Source: Acinetobacter bohemicus ANC 3994
GTDB lineage: Bacteria; Pseudomonadota; Gammaproteobacteria; Pseudomonadales; Moraxellaceae
NCBI RefSeq assembly: GCF_000367925.1
Contig: NZ_KB849175.1
Span: forward strand, 211,395-275,394
Length of the DNA stretch: 64,000 bases
Direction: 5' to 3'
Positions 45,623-53,652 of this stretch are shown in pieces. Each line of letters begins with the position of its first letter. Position 1 is the stretch's first letter. A program made the translations under genes and the position numbers. The notes beneath the pieces were generated by a model. That model searched no databases. It was not told the origin of the DNA and saw only the letters and a list, made by a program, of their open reading frames with translations.

Positions 45623-47156
45623 TATACTTAAGTAAATCATAAATGCAGAGTAAATTTTTAAATTCTGTTTTGTCTTTAAAGTCTTTAAATTTATCGGTTA
45701 AATAATCTTTTAACTCTAAAATATTAGATTGGCTAGGATTTTCTATAGTAAACAAACATATGTAATTTACTTTCCCAGTATCAGCATAGTTAGCTCCTAA
45801 AATATGCTTTATTGATTCAAATTTATTCTTTTTAAAACTTTTTTGATAAGATTTAGAAACTTTTCCTTTAAAAAATTTCATATCTCGTTTTGAAAACTTA
45901 ATCAAATTTTCACCTAAATTATGTTGAGCCAAGTCTACCTTTGAGAAATATTTTTGAATTGGTAAATATGTTGTCTCATAACTTAAACTTGATAAACATG
46001 GGATTATATCATTAGGCTCAATTTTTAAATCATCAAATAATAAATCCTTAAGTACCATTTCTAAATCTATTCGTTTGATTCCAACTTTACCTAGATAACT
46101 ATTTTGAGCTACACCAAAACCAGCAACAAATTCAACATCACCACCTGATTTAATAATTTCATCAATATCGGTTGGACAATACAATTTTTTTTCAGGCGAC
46201 TCACCTTGAACAATTTCATAAAATTGCTCTCTAAAAATACGCAAAATATGAGCTGGAATCTTTCGCTCTTTTCCTTGAAAGGCTAAATACACTTTTGAAA
46301 AATCATCAGTTTTTACTTGTGTTATAGGTATGCTTTTATTATCTAAGAATCTCAACTGAGTTTCTGAAATTGAATCTTCTCCTTCTTTCGAACGATTTAC
46401 GAATATCAAATTTTTGGCAATTTTTTCTCTTTGCTCATCTGTTGTCATTATTTCAGAAATCGAACCGAGTATTGATGCGATATTTTCATCATTCAAGGAA
46501 TAACCCATGAAAAATACTGGATGCTCCAAAAATACAGATAATAACTTTGATGCTAAATAAGCATTTTTATTTTTAAATTCATCATAATCATCCTGTGTTA
46601 GGACCAAAGATTTTGGATCTGAACTACAACCATGAATTTTATATATTTCTGCTATTTTTTGTGGATTTGAAAACAATAAATTACTCTGTCCAATATATAC
46701 TTTGTAAGTTGGAAATAGATTTTCTAATAATAAATCCCAATTCGTAGTAATAACTCCATCAATAACAGTCTTTTCAGAAGTTAAAATTTTTAATTCAGCT
46801 TGTAATGACTTAACATCGAGCGGTATATTTTTTAAATACTCACAGATATCATATCGTAGCGGCGCAGTTAAATGCTTGTACCATTTAGGAGATTTACTGA
46901 TTTCTTTAGCTTGAGATAGTTTCCACCAATATTCAGAATATGCTGAAGCCATATTCTGTGCAGCTAAAGCTAAATTATCATTACTTTCACTAGCATACTT
47001 CACAAAGCCTGTTGGCAAGTTATTACCAAATCTAGTTAATAACCCTTCCCAATCTTCCAATCCCAGATACCTTCTAGAAAAACCAGAACCGATAAATAAA
47101 AATGGAGCTGTAGGACTATCTTTAATTATACCTTTCAAACTTTCAGTTATATCCAC
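45606..47156 (-). CDS. SIR2-like domain protein, candidate antiphage effector
   Basis: A 516-residue protein. The N-terminal half (about 1-300) is a SIR2_2-type NAD-binding domain: FIGSGFSRRYLG at 21-32, VITTNWDLLLEN with Asn139, YKIHG with His175, and FFMGYSLND at 215-223. The Asn and His are in the positions used by NAD-hydrolysing defence sirtuins. The C-terminal 210 residues match no family I recognise and could sense a phage trigger. The start is a GTG at 47156 behind GAGGG, with a TATAAT about 15 bases upstream. It is AT-rich compared with the neighbouring core genes. Known relatives (ThsA, DSR, Argonaute-linked SIR2) kill infected cells by NAD depletion. This gene stands alone, beside the fadA duplication. 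Defence is an inference from domain and context. Confidence 0.8.
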   Translation of the reverse strand: MDITESLKGIIKDSPTAPFLFIGSGFSRRYLGLEDWEGLLTRFGNNLPTGFVKYASESNDNLALAAQNMASAYSEYWWKLSQAKEISKSPKWYKHLTAPLRYDICEYLKNIPLDVKSLQAELKILTSEKTVIDGVITTNWDLLLENLFPTYKVYIGQSNLLFSNPQKIAEIYKIHGCSSDPKSLVLTQDDYDEFKNKNAYLASKLLSVFLEHPVFFMGYSLNDENIASILGSISEIMTTDEQREKIAKNLIFVNRSKEGEDSISETQLRFLDNKSIPITQVKTDDFSKVYLAFQGKERKIPAHILRIFREQFYEIVQGESPEKKLYCPTDIDEIIKSGGDVEFVAGFGVAQNSYLGKVGIKRIDLEMVLKDLLFDDLKIEPNDIIPCLSSLSYETTYLPIQKYFSKVDLAQHNLGENLIKFSKRDMKFFKGKVSKSYQKSFKKNKFESIKHILGANYADTGKVNYICLFTIENPSQSNILELKDYLTDKFKDFKDKTEFKNLLCIYDLLKYKKTPQ

Positions 47157-47270
47157 AGCACCCTCTAAATATTATAAAATTCAATAAAATAGCTATATTA
47201 ATCTTACAATATTTAAATTTCTACCTAACAACAAATAAATTACACAGATATACTATTTAAAAAATCATTA

Positions 47271-48143
47271 TTATCCTCTCTGCGCCAACAACGTCGCAAA
47301 ATGCTGTTTAATCCGATTTCCCTCTGCATCGACCCGATGTAACTCCCCTACATTTTCATTGTATTTAACAATGTTCCAACCCTCATACAAAGCACTTAAT
47401 TCCCCTGTTTTAAATGCAAAAGGAAAGTCAGCCTGCGCAGGCATGTCTGGCATATCCATCGCACACACGATCAAGTTAAATCCATTTACATTTGTGGCTT
47501 GTTGCATCTGCGCAATCAATGGTTTCACAGTTGGAGCTTCTAAAAACATCATCACCACCGTACAGCAAATAAAGTCATATGTGCCTGTAATGCTTGGGTC
47601 AGCATTTAAATCACGCTGTTGTATGTGAATATTTTGAATACCTTCAGCATCTATAATCTGCTGTAACTTTTGCAAACTATTAGAATTAACATCCCAAGCA
47701 TCCACCTCAAAGCTATGCCGACTCAACTGACTTAAATACAGTGCATTACGCCCCTGCCCGCAGCCCACATCTAAAGCACGACCGCCTTGCAAATACAGCG
47801 TAGCAGCCAAAATTTCTGAGTGAGTGGGTGAAAGCTGATATTTCTTATAAAAATAATCTTGTGGCGTACAGTAAAATTGCAGCTGACATTCAATGTCACC
47901 ACTGGTCGAAACAATCTTGTGCCATGCTTGAGGCTCAATAAACGGCGGCTGTTGCTCCGCACTAAAGATATGCTCAGACTGCACCACACCTGTTTCATCT
48001 AAAAAAGCAAACTTCAATTCACCTTGATAAATCTTTAACTTTGCCCAAGTGCCCGCTTTGGTATTGTGTTGATTTTTAAATCCCTGTGGAATGGTCTGCG
48101 CTGTCCACACAGGAAGTTCTTTATAACAAATCAATTCTTGCAT
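47271..48143 (-). CDS. tehB: SAM-dependent methyltransferase TehB (DUF1971 fusion)
   Basis: A protein of 290 residues from the ATG at 48143. The N-terminal cupin-like DUF1971 domain (about 1-90, start YKELPVWTAQTIPQGF) is fused to a class I methyltransferase (about 95-290) with motif I ALDVGCGQGRNALYLS and the DFICCTVVMMFL acidic strand. This two-domain form is known for TehB of Haemophilus, linked to tellurite and oxidative-stress tolerance by S-adenosylmethionine-dependent methylation. It lies next to the accessory SIR2 gene. Confidence 0.88.
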   Translation of the reverse strand: MQELICYKELPVWTAQTIPQGFKNQHNTKAGTWAKLKIYQGELKFAFLDETGVVQSEHIFSAEQQPPFIEPQAWHKIVSTSGDIECQLQFYCTPQDYFYKKYQLSPTHSEILAATLYLQGGRALDVGCGQGRNALYLSQLSRHSFEVDAWDVNSNSLQKLQQIIDAEGIQNIHIQQRDLNADPSITGTYDFICCTVVMMFLEAPTVKPLIAQMQQATNVNGFNLIVCAMDMPDMPAQADFPFAFKTGELSALYEGWNIVKYNENVGELHRVDAEGNRIKQHFATLLAQRG

Positions 48144-48182
48144 AAGCTTATTTCCCACTTTGCGTTGTCCAGTGCATATTTT

Positions 48183-48343
48183 TTATTGAAGCGCTTGCAT
48201 GATCATAGTCAGTTCATGCTCGGATTGAAATCCATTCACTCAGCGTATTGAAATATCGAATCTGTATGCAACAAAAAAATATTGCCGTTTAATTTATCGA
48301 TCAGCTCAGCATGCAGCCATTCCATCTATTTGTCTTTATCCAT
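48183..48343 (-). pseudogene. decayed small gene upstream of tehB
   Basis: On the minus strand, translation from an ATG at 48343 reads MDKDK, meets TAG (48326-48328), and continues in frame as MEWLHAELIDKLNGNIFL and on to a TGA at 48236. The adjacent bases, read in another frame, give NGFQSEHELTMIMQALQ and a TAA at 48183. The two parts look like one small protein of about 55 residues broken by one nonsense change and one frameshift. I do not recognise the family. It lies 40 bases before tehB on the same strand, so an intact version may have been its operon partner. Confidence 0.5.
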
Positions 48344-48523
48344 ATAAAATAAGACACCAATTTTCAATACTATGTTCAATTCTATCTAGCTATTCATCAA
48401 AACCGTGTTATTCCATCTATTCAAACTGCTTCGTTTTGACGCCTTTTTGAACATTTTAATGTTAGGCTTAAGCACAATTAAAAATTCAGTTTGCATAAAT
48501 TTCAAATCATTAGGAGTAAATAG
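48344..48523. other. upstream region of the lipoprotein gene
   Basis: An AT-rich gap. A -35-like TTGACG at 48436-48441 is followed by a weak -10 about 17 bases later (near 48457-48464) and a TTAGGAG ribosome site before the ATG at 48524. No gene is supported. Confidence 0.4.
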
Positions 48524-49222
48524 ATGTTTTCATTACCAGTAAAAACAATAATCAGTTTAGGAATGATTGGAACCATACTCACAGGCTGCGCAACCAAAAC
48601 CCTCATCACCAAAGACACGCAAACCTACACCAGAACCACCAAAGTGACGCTCGTTGAAGATACGGTGGTTGCTTTTGGCAAACCTGCTCAAACAGCAACT
48701 CAGTTACCACAAAATAGTTTAGTCATCGCTGGACAAAAAAATAGCTATATTTTGACTCAAGGTGGCGCACAGTTTGTGAATTTAATCAGCAAACTTGATC
48801 CTAGCAACATTCAAATGACCAAAGAGCTGCAATTTTTCTCTGAAAAAAATGATGGTCATTTTTCAGGAATTTTGCCTTTATCTTATGTCAAATTACAAGA
48901 AGATATTAGCAAAAAGGATTTAGCATTTTTTATCGAAAATGGTGCTGAAGAATGTTCAACTTCAAGCGATAGACGCATGAATGCTCAACGCTTTTGCTTT
49001 AATTTAAAATTAGCAGGCGTGGTCTACCCTGTTGCGAATAATATTGCTTCGCTAAAAGCATTAAGTAAACCTTATCAAGTGACGATCTATACCAACAATC
49101 AAGAAAGTTATAAATCAAGTTCAAAAATGAATCCCTTAGAAAAGTTGGTTTTACTGCCATTTGCAGTCGCAATTGATGTTATTTCTTTACCTTTTCAAGC
49201 AGCTGAAAAGATTTTTGATTAA
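48524..49222 (+). CDS. lipoprotein of unknown function
   Basis: A 232-residue protein with a lipoprotein signal peptide; the lipobox LTGC has Cys24. The mature part is beta-rich with two nearby Cys residues (about 144 and 158, in EECSTSS and RFCFNL) that could form a disulphide. A hydrophobic segment near the C-terminus (LEKLVLLPFAVAIDVISLPF) resembles the DUF-type lipoproteins of enterobacterial YidQ style. It is predicted to sit at the outer membrane. I do not recognise a specific function. Confidence 0.75.
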   Translation: MFSLPVKTIISLGMIGTILTGCATKTLITKDTQTYTRTTKVTLVEDTVVAFGKPAQTATQLPQNSLVIAGQKNSYILTQGGAQFVNLISKLDPSNIQMTKELQFFSEKNDGHFSGILPLSYVKLQEDISKKDLAFFIENGAEECSTSSDRRMNAQRFCFNLKLAGVVYPVANNIASLKALSKPYQVTIYTNNQESYKSSSKMNPLEKLVLLPFAVAIDVISLPFQAAEKIFD

Positions 49223-49280
49223 TTCAATTTAATTGTTTGTCGCTATCGAAGCTGTTTAATTCTTCATTAGTGTAATAAAA

Positions 49281-49622
49281 AAATCCCCACTAACTGCTAA
49301 TGCCAGTCAGTTAATAAATTGACTGGCTTTTTATTTTAAATTCATAATGTTATTCGATACGCGGAAACGTCATCCGCAACTGTTCGAGGCAAGACTACTT
49401 TGGAAAAGTACAGTTTCTGCGATTTATTAATTAGTAAAAGGTATTTGGCGAGTTTTGCGGATGACAAATGCCTTTGATTACTTTGGGCTTATCCAAAGTA
49501 ATAAATGAGCTCCAAATATTGGCTTTAAAAAATATAAGACTCCGTTGTAAAGAACTAAAAAGCTAAGGAGTTTATTACAAAACTCTTTAACTGACTGGCA
49601 TTAGCTAATTGCAGGGGATTTT
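49281..49622 (+). terminator. terminator hairpin split by an insertion
   Basis: Left arm AAATCCCC (49281-49288) and right arm GGGGATTT (49614-49621) would form a short terminator stem with loop ACTAACTGCA if the 308-bp element and one target repeat were removed. The arms are now more than 300 bases apart. Confidence 0.65.
49297..49604. mobile_element. MITE-like element with 18-bp terminal inverted repeats
   Basis: The ends are perfect 18-bp inverted repeats CTAATGCCAGTCAGTTAA (49297-49314 and 49587-49604). They are flanked by near-identical 7-base direct repeats CTAACTG (49290-49296) and CTAATTG (49605-49611), as expected for a target duplication. There is no coding capacity. Inside are GTCATCCGC/GCGGATGAC (49369-49377 and 49457-49465) and a 10-bp hairpin ATTACTTTGG/CCAAAGTAAT (49477-49486 and 49493-49502). 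The left end also forms a terminator-like hairpin (GCCAGTCA/TGACTGGC plus T-run). A transposase-bearing partner is not in this window. Confidence 0.8.
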
Positions 49623-49930
49623 GATTTAAAAACCTTTAACAGTACGGCGAACTCCCCCTTCCCTTCAAAAGTCACAGAAAAAAATTTAAAACCATACTGG
49701 TGATGCTCTTTTGATTTCTCTGCATCACTTTGAATACATGAATATCAGGTCATCTCCAACCATTGATAGCATGTAACCATTGCGCAACATCCTGTTATAA
49801 CTCTGTAATTTTAGTGGAATATTCACACAATTAACGATGACTTATTCAGCATAGCTCAGAACTGAAAAACAATAAGCGATACCATGTAGGACTTCAAATA
49901 TTCCATCTTATTTATTCAGGATTGTGACTC

Positions 49931-50344
49931 ATGAATGCTATTCAAACAGCTATGGCACTGGTTTTCGTTGCAGCTACGACATCAGCAATGGCGACTGCAC
50001 CAGTAGAAGCAACTCCAGCTGCAAAAGTAGCCGTTGTTAAAGCACACGTTAAAGCAGATACCGTTCAAACGACAACTGTTGCAAAAGAACACGCTAAAGC
50101 CACAACGACTGCTGTTGCAAACAAAGTGGCAGAAGTGAAAGATGCTACTGCCCAAAAAATTGTTGCGGCAAAAGATGCAACGATTACTCAAACGACTGAA
50201 GCAAAAGACACTGTTGCTGCTGAAACAGAAGAGGTAAAACAAGCTGTAACTGAACAAGTTGTTCAAGCTGAAGAGAAAGTTGAAGCAGTAAAAACTGAAG
50301 AGAAAAAATCATTCTTCTCTTGGTTTAAAAAGAAAGCTGCGTAA
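49931..50344 (+). CDS. exported Ala/Thr/Lys-rich hydrophilin-like protein
   Basis: A 137-residue protein with a Sec signal peptide (1 to about 22, ending SAMA). The mature chain is strongly biased to Ala, Val, Thr, Lys and Glu, with no Cys or Gly. It is arranged as repeated 11-to-15-residue amphipathic units such as VAEVKDATAQKIVAAKDAT and EAKDTVAAETEEVKQAV, like LEA-type hydrophilins. It ends in an aromatic-basic tail FFSWFKKKAA that could bind membranes. A role in desiccation or envelope protection is a guess from composition. Confidence 0.75.
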   Translation: MNAIQTAMALVFVAATTSAMATAPVEATPAAKVAVVKAHVKADTVQTTTVAKEHAKATTTAVANKVAEVKDATAQKIVAAKDATITQTTEAKDTVAAETEEVKQAVTEQVVQAEEKVEAVKTEEKKSFFSWFKKKAA

Positions 50345-50383
50345 TTTCAGCTTAAAACCAAAGTATGTATGAATACTTTATAA

Positions 50384-50414
50384 AAAAGGATGCTATTGAT
50401 TAGTATCCTTTTTT
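50384..50414 (+). terminator. terminator of the hydrophilin-like gene
   Basis: The stem AAAAGGATGCTA/TAGTATCCTTTT (around 50385-50413, one G-T pair) is followed by a T-run. Confidence 0.85.
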
Positions 50415-50510
50415 TAAATCAAAATATTCGTGTTTATGTCGATAACAGCACATAGTGCTATTCGGTGCACTTCCTGCTGCTAGGAACAGATGATCTATCT
50501 CACCAAGCAA

Positions 50511-50969
50511 TCAACGATTCACAATACCCAATGAAATTTGCTCTCGACTAATTTGTACATTGGTTGCATTACGGTCTATACCAAAAGGTGCGAGCATAAT
50601 ATACAAACCTTCTCGGGGATCAGGAGATTGCAAACCTTTTGCAATTGCCAAAACATGTTGCTGCAATGCCAGTGGCAAGCTGTTTAAATCGGGTATTGGC
50701 CCCTCAGGCACAAGTTCTAAAGTGGTCACAATGGTTGGATCAACCACAAAGCTTTGAGTATCCAGCTGTATTTTCATGACTCTATGCTGCAAAGCTCTGA
50801 CTTCTTGAGGGTCTTCTTGATATTGAATGATCCCTGTTTCAGCTCTTAATTCAGGCTCTGCCAATGTTCTTAACATCGGCAGTTCAACGGTGTCAGCAAA
50901 AGCTGTAGAGAGAGGAAAATTTACAGCAAGTATAGCAACAGCAAAAGACACATATTTTAGGAGATTCAT
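50511..50969 (-). CDS. exported protein of unknown function
   Basis: A protein of 152 residues from the ATG at 50969 with a Sec signal peptide (about 1-25, ending TAFAD). The mature part has no Cys and looks like a compact alpha/beta domain (LAEPELRAETGIIQYQED, LYIMLAPFGIDRNATNVQ). An upstream ATG adds 12 residues before the signal and is less likely. I do not recognise the family. It is a single gene on the minus strand. Confidence 0.7.
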   Translation of the reverse strand: MNLLKYVSFAVAILAVNFPLSTAFADTVELPMLRTLAEPELRAETGIIQYQEDPQEVRALQHRVMKIQLDTQSFVVDPTIVTTLELVPEGPIPDLNSLPLALQQHVLAIAKGLQSPDPREGLYIMLAPFGIDRNATNVQISREQISLGIVNR

Positions 50970-51237
50970 GGCAGCTCTACTCAAAAAAGAAAAGTAAATA
51001 AACAACCTTCAACAGCTATAATTATATAATAAACCATCAAATGAATAACCTTTGCGCCGATCAATGGTCTTAGACAAATTCCAACGTTTGTTCAAAAATA
51101 ATTTAATTTTTCCTCTTTAACCAGATCAAATTCTGCATCAAAAGCACAACATTAAATTCACTAAAATTTTAAAAATCATAATGTTAACTTCGTTGTATGG
51201 CATGAGTATCTTACTTATAAAGCAACTGACTAAAACT

Positions 51238-51972
51238 TTATTTTTTCACTGTTCCTACACGTAGCAGTACAGGAAATGTTACATCTAAGTATTCAGGTGC
51301 AGTTTTTAAGGCATTTGAAATCAACTGAAGTGGATCATCAGCATGCTGTTCTTGATAATGTTTCAGTGCTGACCATGTATTTAAATAACTCAGCAATTGC
51401 TGCGCTGTCCATTGGTATTGCAAAGACAGTGCTGGTACAACCTTTTCTTGAAAAGGAAACGGCATGGTTTGATAGCATTCATCAATATAACGGCGCTCAC
51501 TGTCCCAATAGTCCTTTAAGGTTTCAAAATACAACTGTTGAATCAAATGATTCAGGGCAGCATCTTGGAGCTGAATTAAGCCATAGCCAATAGCAGCCAC
51601 CACACCTTGCGGTTTAAGCACGCGTTTCACTTCGCTATAAAATGCCTCAAAGTCAAACCAATGAATGGCTTGAGCAACTGTGACCAAATCTATAGATTGC
51701 GTGGGAATACTGGTTTGCTCTGCCGCTTGCACTTGATAGCTGACATTTTCAAAATAAGGCGCATGTTGTAACTGTGCATCGCTAATATCGGTTGCCACTA
51801 CATGATCGAAATATGGTGCTAACAACTGGGTGAATTGCCCAGAACCTGCCCCACAATCCCATGCAAAGCCACTCTCAGGCACATGTTGTAAAATTTCTTT
51901 TAAAATCTGTATGGAATAGTTTGGACGGGCTTGTTTATAGCGCAGACTATGCTGAGAAAAGAGATCTTTCAT
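51238..51972 (-). CDS. class I SAM-dependent methyltransferase
   Basis: A protein of 244 residues from the ATG at 51972. The methyltransferase core (about 30-150) has motif I AWDCGAGSGQFTQLLA, an acidic VVATDIS loop and the LVTVAQAIHWFD post-II motif of the Methyltransf_11/UbiE-like group. The substrate is unknown. It is a single gene next to the tRNA-Phe pair. Confidence 0.85.
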   Translation of the reverse strand: MKDLFSQHSLRYKQARPNYSIQILKEILQHVPESGFAWDCGAGSGQFTQLLAPYFDHVVATDISDAQLQHAPYFENVSYQVQAAEQTSIPTQSIDLVTVAQAIHWFDFEAFYSEVKRVLKPQGVVAAIGYGLIQLQDAALNHLIQQLYFETLKDYWDSERRYIDECYQTMPFPFQEKVVPALSLQYQWTAQQLLSYLNTWSALKHYQEQHADDPLQLISNALKTAPEYLDVTFPVLLRVGTVKK

Positions 51973-52062
51973 TGTTTTAATGTTCAAATCAATTTTTATA
52001 AAATGACTATACTCAGAAAAATAACCCACTGTCATGCAACTTGTCTGACAATTTTAAGCATA

Positions 52063-52095
52063 AAAAAACCCCCAAACAATGTTTGGGGGTTTTTT
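52063..52095. terminator. terminator of downstream tRNA-Phe
   Basis: A perfect 15-bp stem AAAAAACCCCCAAAC/GTTTGGGGGTTTTTT with a 3-base loop (52063-52077 and 52081-52095) lies 6 bases past the tRNA 3' end. It works on either strand. Confidence 0.92.
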
Positions 52096-52100
52096 GAATA

Positions 52101-52176
52101 TGGTGGCGAGACCCAGGTTCGAACTGGGGACACACGGATTTTCAATCCGTTGCTCTACCGACTGAGCTATCACGCC
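52101..52176 (-). tRNA. trnF: tRNA-Phe(GAA), copy 1
   Basis: A 76-base cloverleaf with anticodon GAA in loop TTGAAAA, T-loop TTCGAAC and encoded CCA. Acceptor strands GGCGTGA and TCTCGCC leave a T-T mismatch at the fifth pair. It is identical to copy 2. Confidence 0.96.
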
Positions 52177-52263
52177 AATGCCGTGTATTAAGCCGTATCT
52201 CAGGACATTAGTCAATATAATTCATCACATTTTTATTTGATTGAATATTTTTTACCCAAAAAA

Positions 52264-52286
52264 AATCCCTGATGGGATCAGGGATT
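52264..52286 (-). terminator. terminator of tRNA-Phe copy 2
   Basis: The stem AATCCCTGA/TCAGGGATT (52264-52272 and 52278-52286) is followed on the minus strand by eight T. Confidence 0.88.
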
Positions 52287-52311
52287 GAAATCTTGAAATA
52301 GATTTTGAATA

Positions 52312-52387
52312 TGGTGGCGAGACCCAGGTTCGAACTGGGGACACACGGATTTTCAATCCGTTGCTCTACCGACTGAGCTATCACGCC
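52312..52387 (-). tRNA. trnF: tRNA-Phe(GAA), copy 2
   Basis: Identical 76-base tRNA-Phe, 135 bases upstream of copy 1 on the minus strand. The short flanks (GAATA before, ATG-CG-GTATTAA after, in plus orientation) are also shared, pointing to a tandem duplication. Each copy has its own terminator. Confidence 0.96.
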
Positions 52388-52541
52388 AATGTCGCGTATT
52401 AAACAGTTTAAGTGTTTTTCAGTCAAGTGACTTTTATGCTTTTTAAAACAAGTGATTATTTTTACAGCAAATTCACAGTTATTTGCTTATTTTTTATTGA
52501 ATACTCAACCGAGTATTTAATCTTTGACCTTTTTAGCGCAT

Positions 52542-52565
52542 AAAAAAGCAGCTCAATGGCTGCTT
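52542..52565 (-). terminator. terminator of the GNAT gene
   Basis: The stem AAGCAGC/GCTGCTT (52546-52552 and 52559-52565) is followed on the minus strand by a T-run, 20 bases after the stop. Confidence 0.82.
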
Positions 52566-52584
52566 CTTTATCATTCAATTCAGC

Positions 52585-52962
52585 TTAAATTTTTTCTAAA
52601 TTTGCCAAGCAACGGTGAATTGCACCACATCCGGGTTCAAAAACTTTAACGCCTTTTGCCTCTTCCATGCGGCAGACTTCACTCACCAGCCTTTCTGCAA
52701 CACCACGCCCACGGTTGGCAGGGTGAACCACAATATTTTCCAAGGTCTTACTTTCCCCTTGTCCAGTACACCAAATTGCCCCAATCACTTTAGTATTAAA
52801 TTCTGCTGTGTAAACTAAGGTATACTGAGCCAAGTTTTGCTCTAGTTGTTCAATGGCATCCTGCCCATCTCCAAATTCTGGGCTGGTGTCATACAGTCGC
52901 TCAAGCTGGCTGCGCACTTCGTCATTTTCTAGTGAAGTATAAGCATGTACGGTAATAGGCAT
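52585..52962 (-). CDS. GNAT family N-acetyltransferase
   Basis: A 125-residue acetyltransferase of the short GNAT type. The acetyl-CoA-binding core has the KTLENIVVHPANRGRGVAE pattern with RGRGVA as motif A, followed by EVCRMEEAKGVKVFEPG. The C-terminus (CGAIHRCLANLEKI) is short. The acceptor substrate is unknown. It is divergent from hisB, with about 96 bases between starts. Confidence 0.82.
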   Translation of the reverse strand: MPITVHAYTSLENDEVRSQLERLYDTSPEFGDGQDAIEQLEQNLAQYTLVYTAEFNTKVIGAIWCTGQGESKTLENIVVHPANRGRGVAERLVSEVCRMEEAKGVKVFEPGCGAIHRCLANLEKI

Positions 52963-53058
52963 TGATTAACCCTCCTGAGCAATCTAATATGCGGTGATTT
53001 CGTCACCGCGAAAAAACATTTTACATCATCATTTTTGACGTTTTTGAGGAACGTGTCT

Positions 53059-53652
53059 ATGACGCAGCGTATCAGTGAAGTGGTAAGAAACACTAACGAA
53101 ACCAAAATTCGAGTTCGTGTGAATCTTGATGGTACGGGTCAAGGCACCCTCAATACAGGTGTTCCATTTTTAGACCATATGATCGATCAAATCAAGCGAC
53201 ACGGCTTATTTGATATCGACATTCACTGTGATGGTGATTTGGATATCGACGATCATCATACCGTAGAAGATTGTGGTATCACGCTTGGTCAAGCATTTGC
53301 ACAAGCCTTGGGTGACAAAAAAGGCCTCCGTCGTTATGGTCATTTTTATGCACCACTAGATGAAGCTTTAAGTCGTGTCGTGGTCGATTTATCTGGTCGT
53401 CCCGGCTTATGGATGGATATTCCATTCACTCGCGCACGTATTGGTACCTTTGATGTTGATCTATTCTCTGAATTTTTTCAAGGCTTTGTGAATCATGCAC
53501 TGATGACATTGCATATTGATAACTTGAAAGGCAAAAATAGTCATCACCAAATTGAATGTGTATTTAAAGCCTTCGCACGTGCACTGCGTATGGCTTGTGA
53601 AATTGACCCACGTGCAGAAAACACAGTGGCTTCAACCAAAGGAACCTTGTAA
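53059..53652 (+). CDS. hisB: imidazoleglycerol-phosphate dehydratase
   Basis: A 197-residue HisB of the monofunctional type, starting at the ATG at 53059 with GAGGA upstream. The metal-binding repeats DHHTVEDCGI (about 65-74) and SHHQIECVFKAFARAL (about 160-175) are present. It converts imidazole glycerol phosphate to imidazole acetol phosphate in histidine synthesis. Its TAA overlaps the hisH ATG (TAATG). Confidence 0.96.
   Translation: MTQRISEVVRNTNETKIRVRVNLDGTGQGTLNTGVPFLDHMIDQIKRHGLFDIDIHCDGDLDIDDHHTVEDCGITLGQAFAQALGDKKGLRRYGHFYAPLDEALSRVVVDLSGRPGLWMDIPFTRARIGTFDVDLFSEFFQGFVNHALMTLHIDNLKGKNSHHQIECVFKAFARALRMACEIDPRAENTVASTKGTL

Larger units (their letters stand above)
49223..49930. other. 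intergenic gap with MITE-like insertion
   Basis: A 708-base gap. Its left part holds the lipoprotein terminator split by a 308-bp MITE-like element. The right part (49612-49930) has no gene; it contains a 7-bp hairpin GTGATGC/GCATCAC near 49701-49728 and the leader of the exported protein. Confidence 0.6.
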
